Positions 8,046 through 9,016 of a DNA stretch of 9,016 nt are shown piece by piece. The stretch lies in NCBI GenBank assembly GCA_017632555.1, contig JAGBRF010000104.1, positions 1 through 9,016 on the forward strand, given 5' to 3'. Source of the DNA: Alphaproteobacteria bacterium. Lineage in GTDB: Bacteria > Pseudomonadota > Alphaproteobacteria > RF32 > UBA3637. Within the stretch, counting starts at the first letter, position 1. Each line of letters begins with the position of its first letter. The position numbers and the translations under genes are program-made. Below the pieces are notes generated by a model. The model had not been told where the DNA came from, did no database searches, and saw only the letters and a program-made list of their open reading frames with translations.

Positions 8046-8774
8046 ATGAGTCAGTGGAAAAGAACTTGGGATAAGGTTGATTGGACGAATGATGCACCAA
8101 AAGAGATTATCCAAAAGATAAATAAACTGCATAAGAAGAATGTTGATTTTAACATAATCAATCCGAACTCTTTGAAAATGCCATTACATCACGCTGTTGA
8201 ACATTCATCAGTTGATGTTGTTAAAGCATTGTTGGATAATGGTGCAGATGTAAATGGAAAAGACAACATGGACGGTTGGACGCCTTTGTTTTGGGCCGCA
8301 GATACAGAACGTGTAGAAATGGCTAAAACGTTACTAGAATACGGTGCTGATGTGAACATCAGAAATAATGATGGAGAAACAGCATTATTCAGATGTATCT
8401 GTTGGGGCAATTTGGAAATTTTGAGATTCTTGATTGGGAAAGGTGCCCAAGTGAATATAAAAGACAATTACGGAAAATCACCTTTGCACACAGCAATTAA
8501 ACATGGACAACTTGAAATTGCCAAAGAGTTAATTAAATATGGGGCCAACATGAACGTTAGAAATTCTACCGGAAATACGCCGTTACATTGTGCCGTTCGC
8601 AGAGGTCACGTGGAAATTGTCAAAACCTTAATTGAACAGGGTGCTGATACAAATATTAAAAACAGCAAAGGTATGCTGGCATCTGACGGAACAAAAGAAT
8701 TCAGTATTAAACGGCTTTTTAAACACGCAGATGAAATCCGCACGAATTATTTAAGAAATCTTCAACATGAATAG
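8046..8774 (+). CDS. Ankyrin-repeat protein with Trp-motif N-terminus and short ADEIR tail
   Basis: This is a 242-residue protein with ribosome site AAAGGGA (8033-8039) seven to eight bases before ATG and 14 bases after the previous stop. Residues 4-13 (WKRTWDKVDW) are the Trp motif, then a cap helix (IIQKINKLHKKNVDFN) that aligns with the other two full paralogues. Five near-consensus repeats follow at about 44-75, 77-108, 110-141, 143-174 and 176-207, with classic GADVN turns and TPLHxA starts. A short linker leads to HADEIRTNYL (227-236) and an abrupt end without the basic tail. The regular, consensus-like repeats contrast with the worn arrays of the first two operon genes. It stops with TAG. 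The function is unknown beyond presumed protein binding. Confidence 0.88.
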   Translation: MSQWKRTWDKVDWTNDAPKEIIQKINKLHKKNVDFNIINPNSLKMPLHHAVEHSSVDVVKALLDNGADVNGKDNMDGWTPLFWAADTERVEMAKTLLEYGADVNIRNNDGETALFRCICWGNLEILRFLIGKGAQVNIKDNYGKSPLHTAIKHGQLEIAKELIKYGANMNVRNSTGNTPLHCAVRRGHVEIVKTLIEQGADTNIKNSKGMLASDGTKEFSIKRLFKHADEIRTNYLRNLQHE

Positions 8775-8788
8775 AAAGGGAAAGTAAT

Positions 8789-9016
8789 ATGTCAGATTAT
8801 TCTAAAACAAAATTTAAAAAGATATGTCATATCGGATCCAATGTATTAATTTGGACACTTGCTGTAACTTCTTTTCCTTCCTGTTGCTATTCGACCTTAA
8901 TTATTGCAGAACATTTAGACTAACTAAAAGAAATCAAAAAAGAAACTATAATAGTTATAACCGGCAGAACAAAGTTACACTATGCGGCTATAAGTAACGA
9001 TATAGTGTATTTAAAC
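8789..9016 (+). pseudogene. Ankyrin gene, 5' end, with internal TAA at codon 45 (runs off window)
   Basis: ATG 8789 follows AAAGGGAAAG with family-like spacing and opens a 44-codon frame that ends at TAA 8921-8923. The same frame then stays open to the window edge and reads GRTKLHYAAISNDIVYLN, a clear ankyrin repeat start. No ATG, GTG or TTG lies between the stop and that repeat, so the ankyrin part has no visible start of its own. The simplest reading is a single nonsense change, for example GAA to TAA. The first 44 residues differ from the paralogues: a basic start (KTKFKK) and a hydrophobic Cys-containing stretch (NVLIWTLAVTSFPSCCYS) that might be a signal peptide or membrane anchor, without a good lipobox. 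The gene continues beyond 9016, so completeness cannot be judged. Confidence 0.55.

Larger units (their letters stand above)
4628..9016 (+). repeat. Tandem array of paralogous ankyrin genes
   Basis: Six genes with 5-17 base gaps lie on one strand. DNA for the ADKIR tail motif recurs at about 5141-5187, 5776-5817, 6495-6530, 7927-7970 and 8721-8756. DNA for the Trp motif recurs at 5284-5313, 6952-6981 and 8055-8084. The ribosome-site leader AAAGGGA recurs before four genes. This points to growth by duplication and fusion. Confidence 0.75.

Noticed and set aside
4628..9016. CRISPR array or diversity-generating retroelement explaining the repeats
   Set aside because: The repeats are protein-level ankyrin units of about 33 codons with diverged DNA. 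There are no identical direct repeats with spacers, no reverse transcriptase and no template repeat.

Overview
The window looks like a piece of an AT-rich alphaproteobacterial chromosome, probably from a host-associated lineage. The evidence is an alphaproteobacterial-type GroEL/GroES pair, a groESL promoter that fits the alphaproteobacterial RpoH consensus with no CIRCE operator, an alpha-type tRNA-Val(CAC), and a local expansion of ankyrin-repeat genes of the kind seen in host-associated alphaproteobacteria. I infer the taxonomy from protein character only; no database search was possible.

Left part (1-1929). The 3' end of accC (biotin carboxylase) is followed by a sigma70-type promoter and a small exported MORN/YwqK-like repeat protein. 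A bidirectional terminator then faces tRNA-Val(CAC) on the minus strand, which has a near-ideal promoter of its own. Next, also on the minus strand, is an exported Sel1-like repeat protein. Middle (1930-4109): a divergent promoter region, then the groES-groEL operon ending in a strong intrinsic terminator.

Right part (4148-9016). This is an ankyrin-repeat locus, all on the plus strand. A small ankyrin gene, possibly a 5'-truncated remnant, follows groEL. After it comes a promoter flanked by an AT-only palindrome, then six closely spaced ankyrin genes (4628, 5266, 6627, 6937, 8046, 8789) that look like one operon. Three of them (5266, 6937, 8046) share an N-terminal Trp motif, W-x-x-[ST]-W-[GD]-[KQ]-[VI]-D-W. 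Four share a C-terminal motif, A-D-[KE]-I-R-x-x-Y-L, often followed by a basic tail containing (V/I)AKHN-like residues, and the 5266 frame ends in a degenerate fifth copy. I do not recognise either motif as a named domain; they define the set as a paralogous family.

The most interesting observation is that three of the six operon genes carry one in-frame stop, with conserved ankyrin sequence continuing in the same frame afterwards. In two of them the stop is UGA, and it falls at the same position of the ankyrin consensus, the Gly of 'AAxxGH'. None of the 11 intact gene ends in the window uses UGA (9 UAA, 2 UAG), and about 25 Trp codons are all UGG. Recent nonsense decay, UGA readthrough or suppression, and assembly error are the competing explanations; the window alone cannot decide between them.
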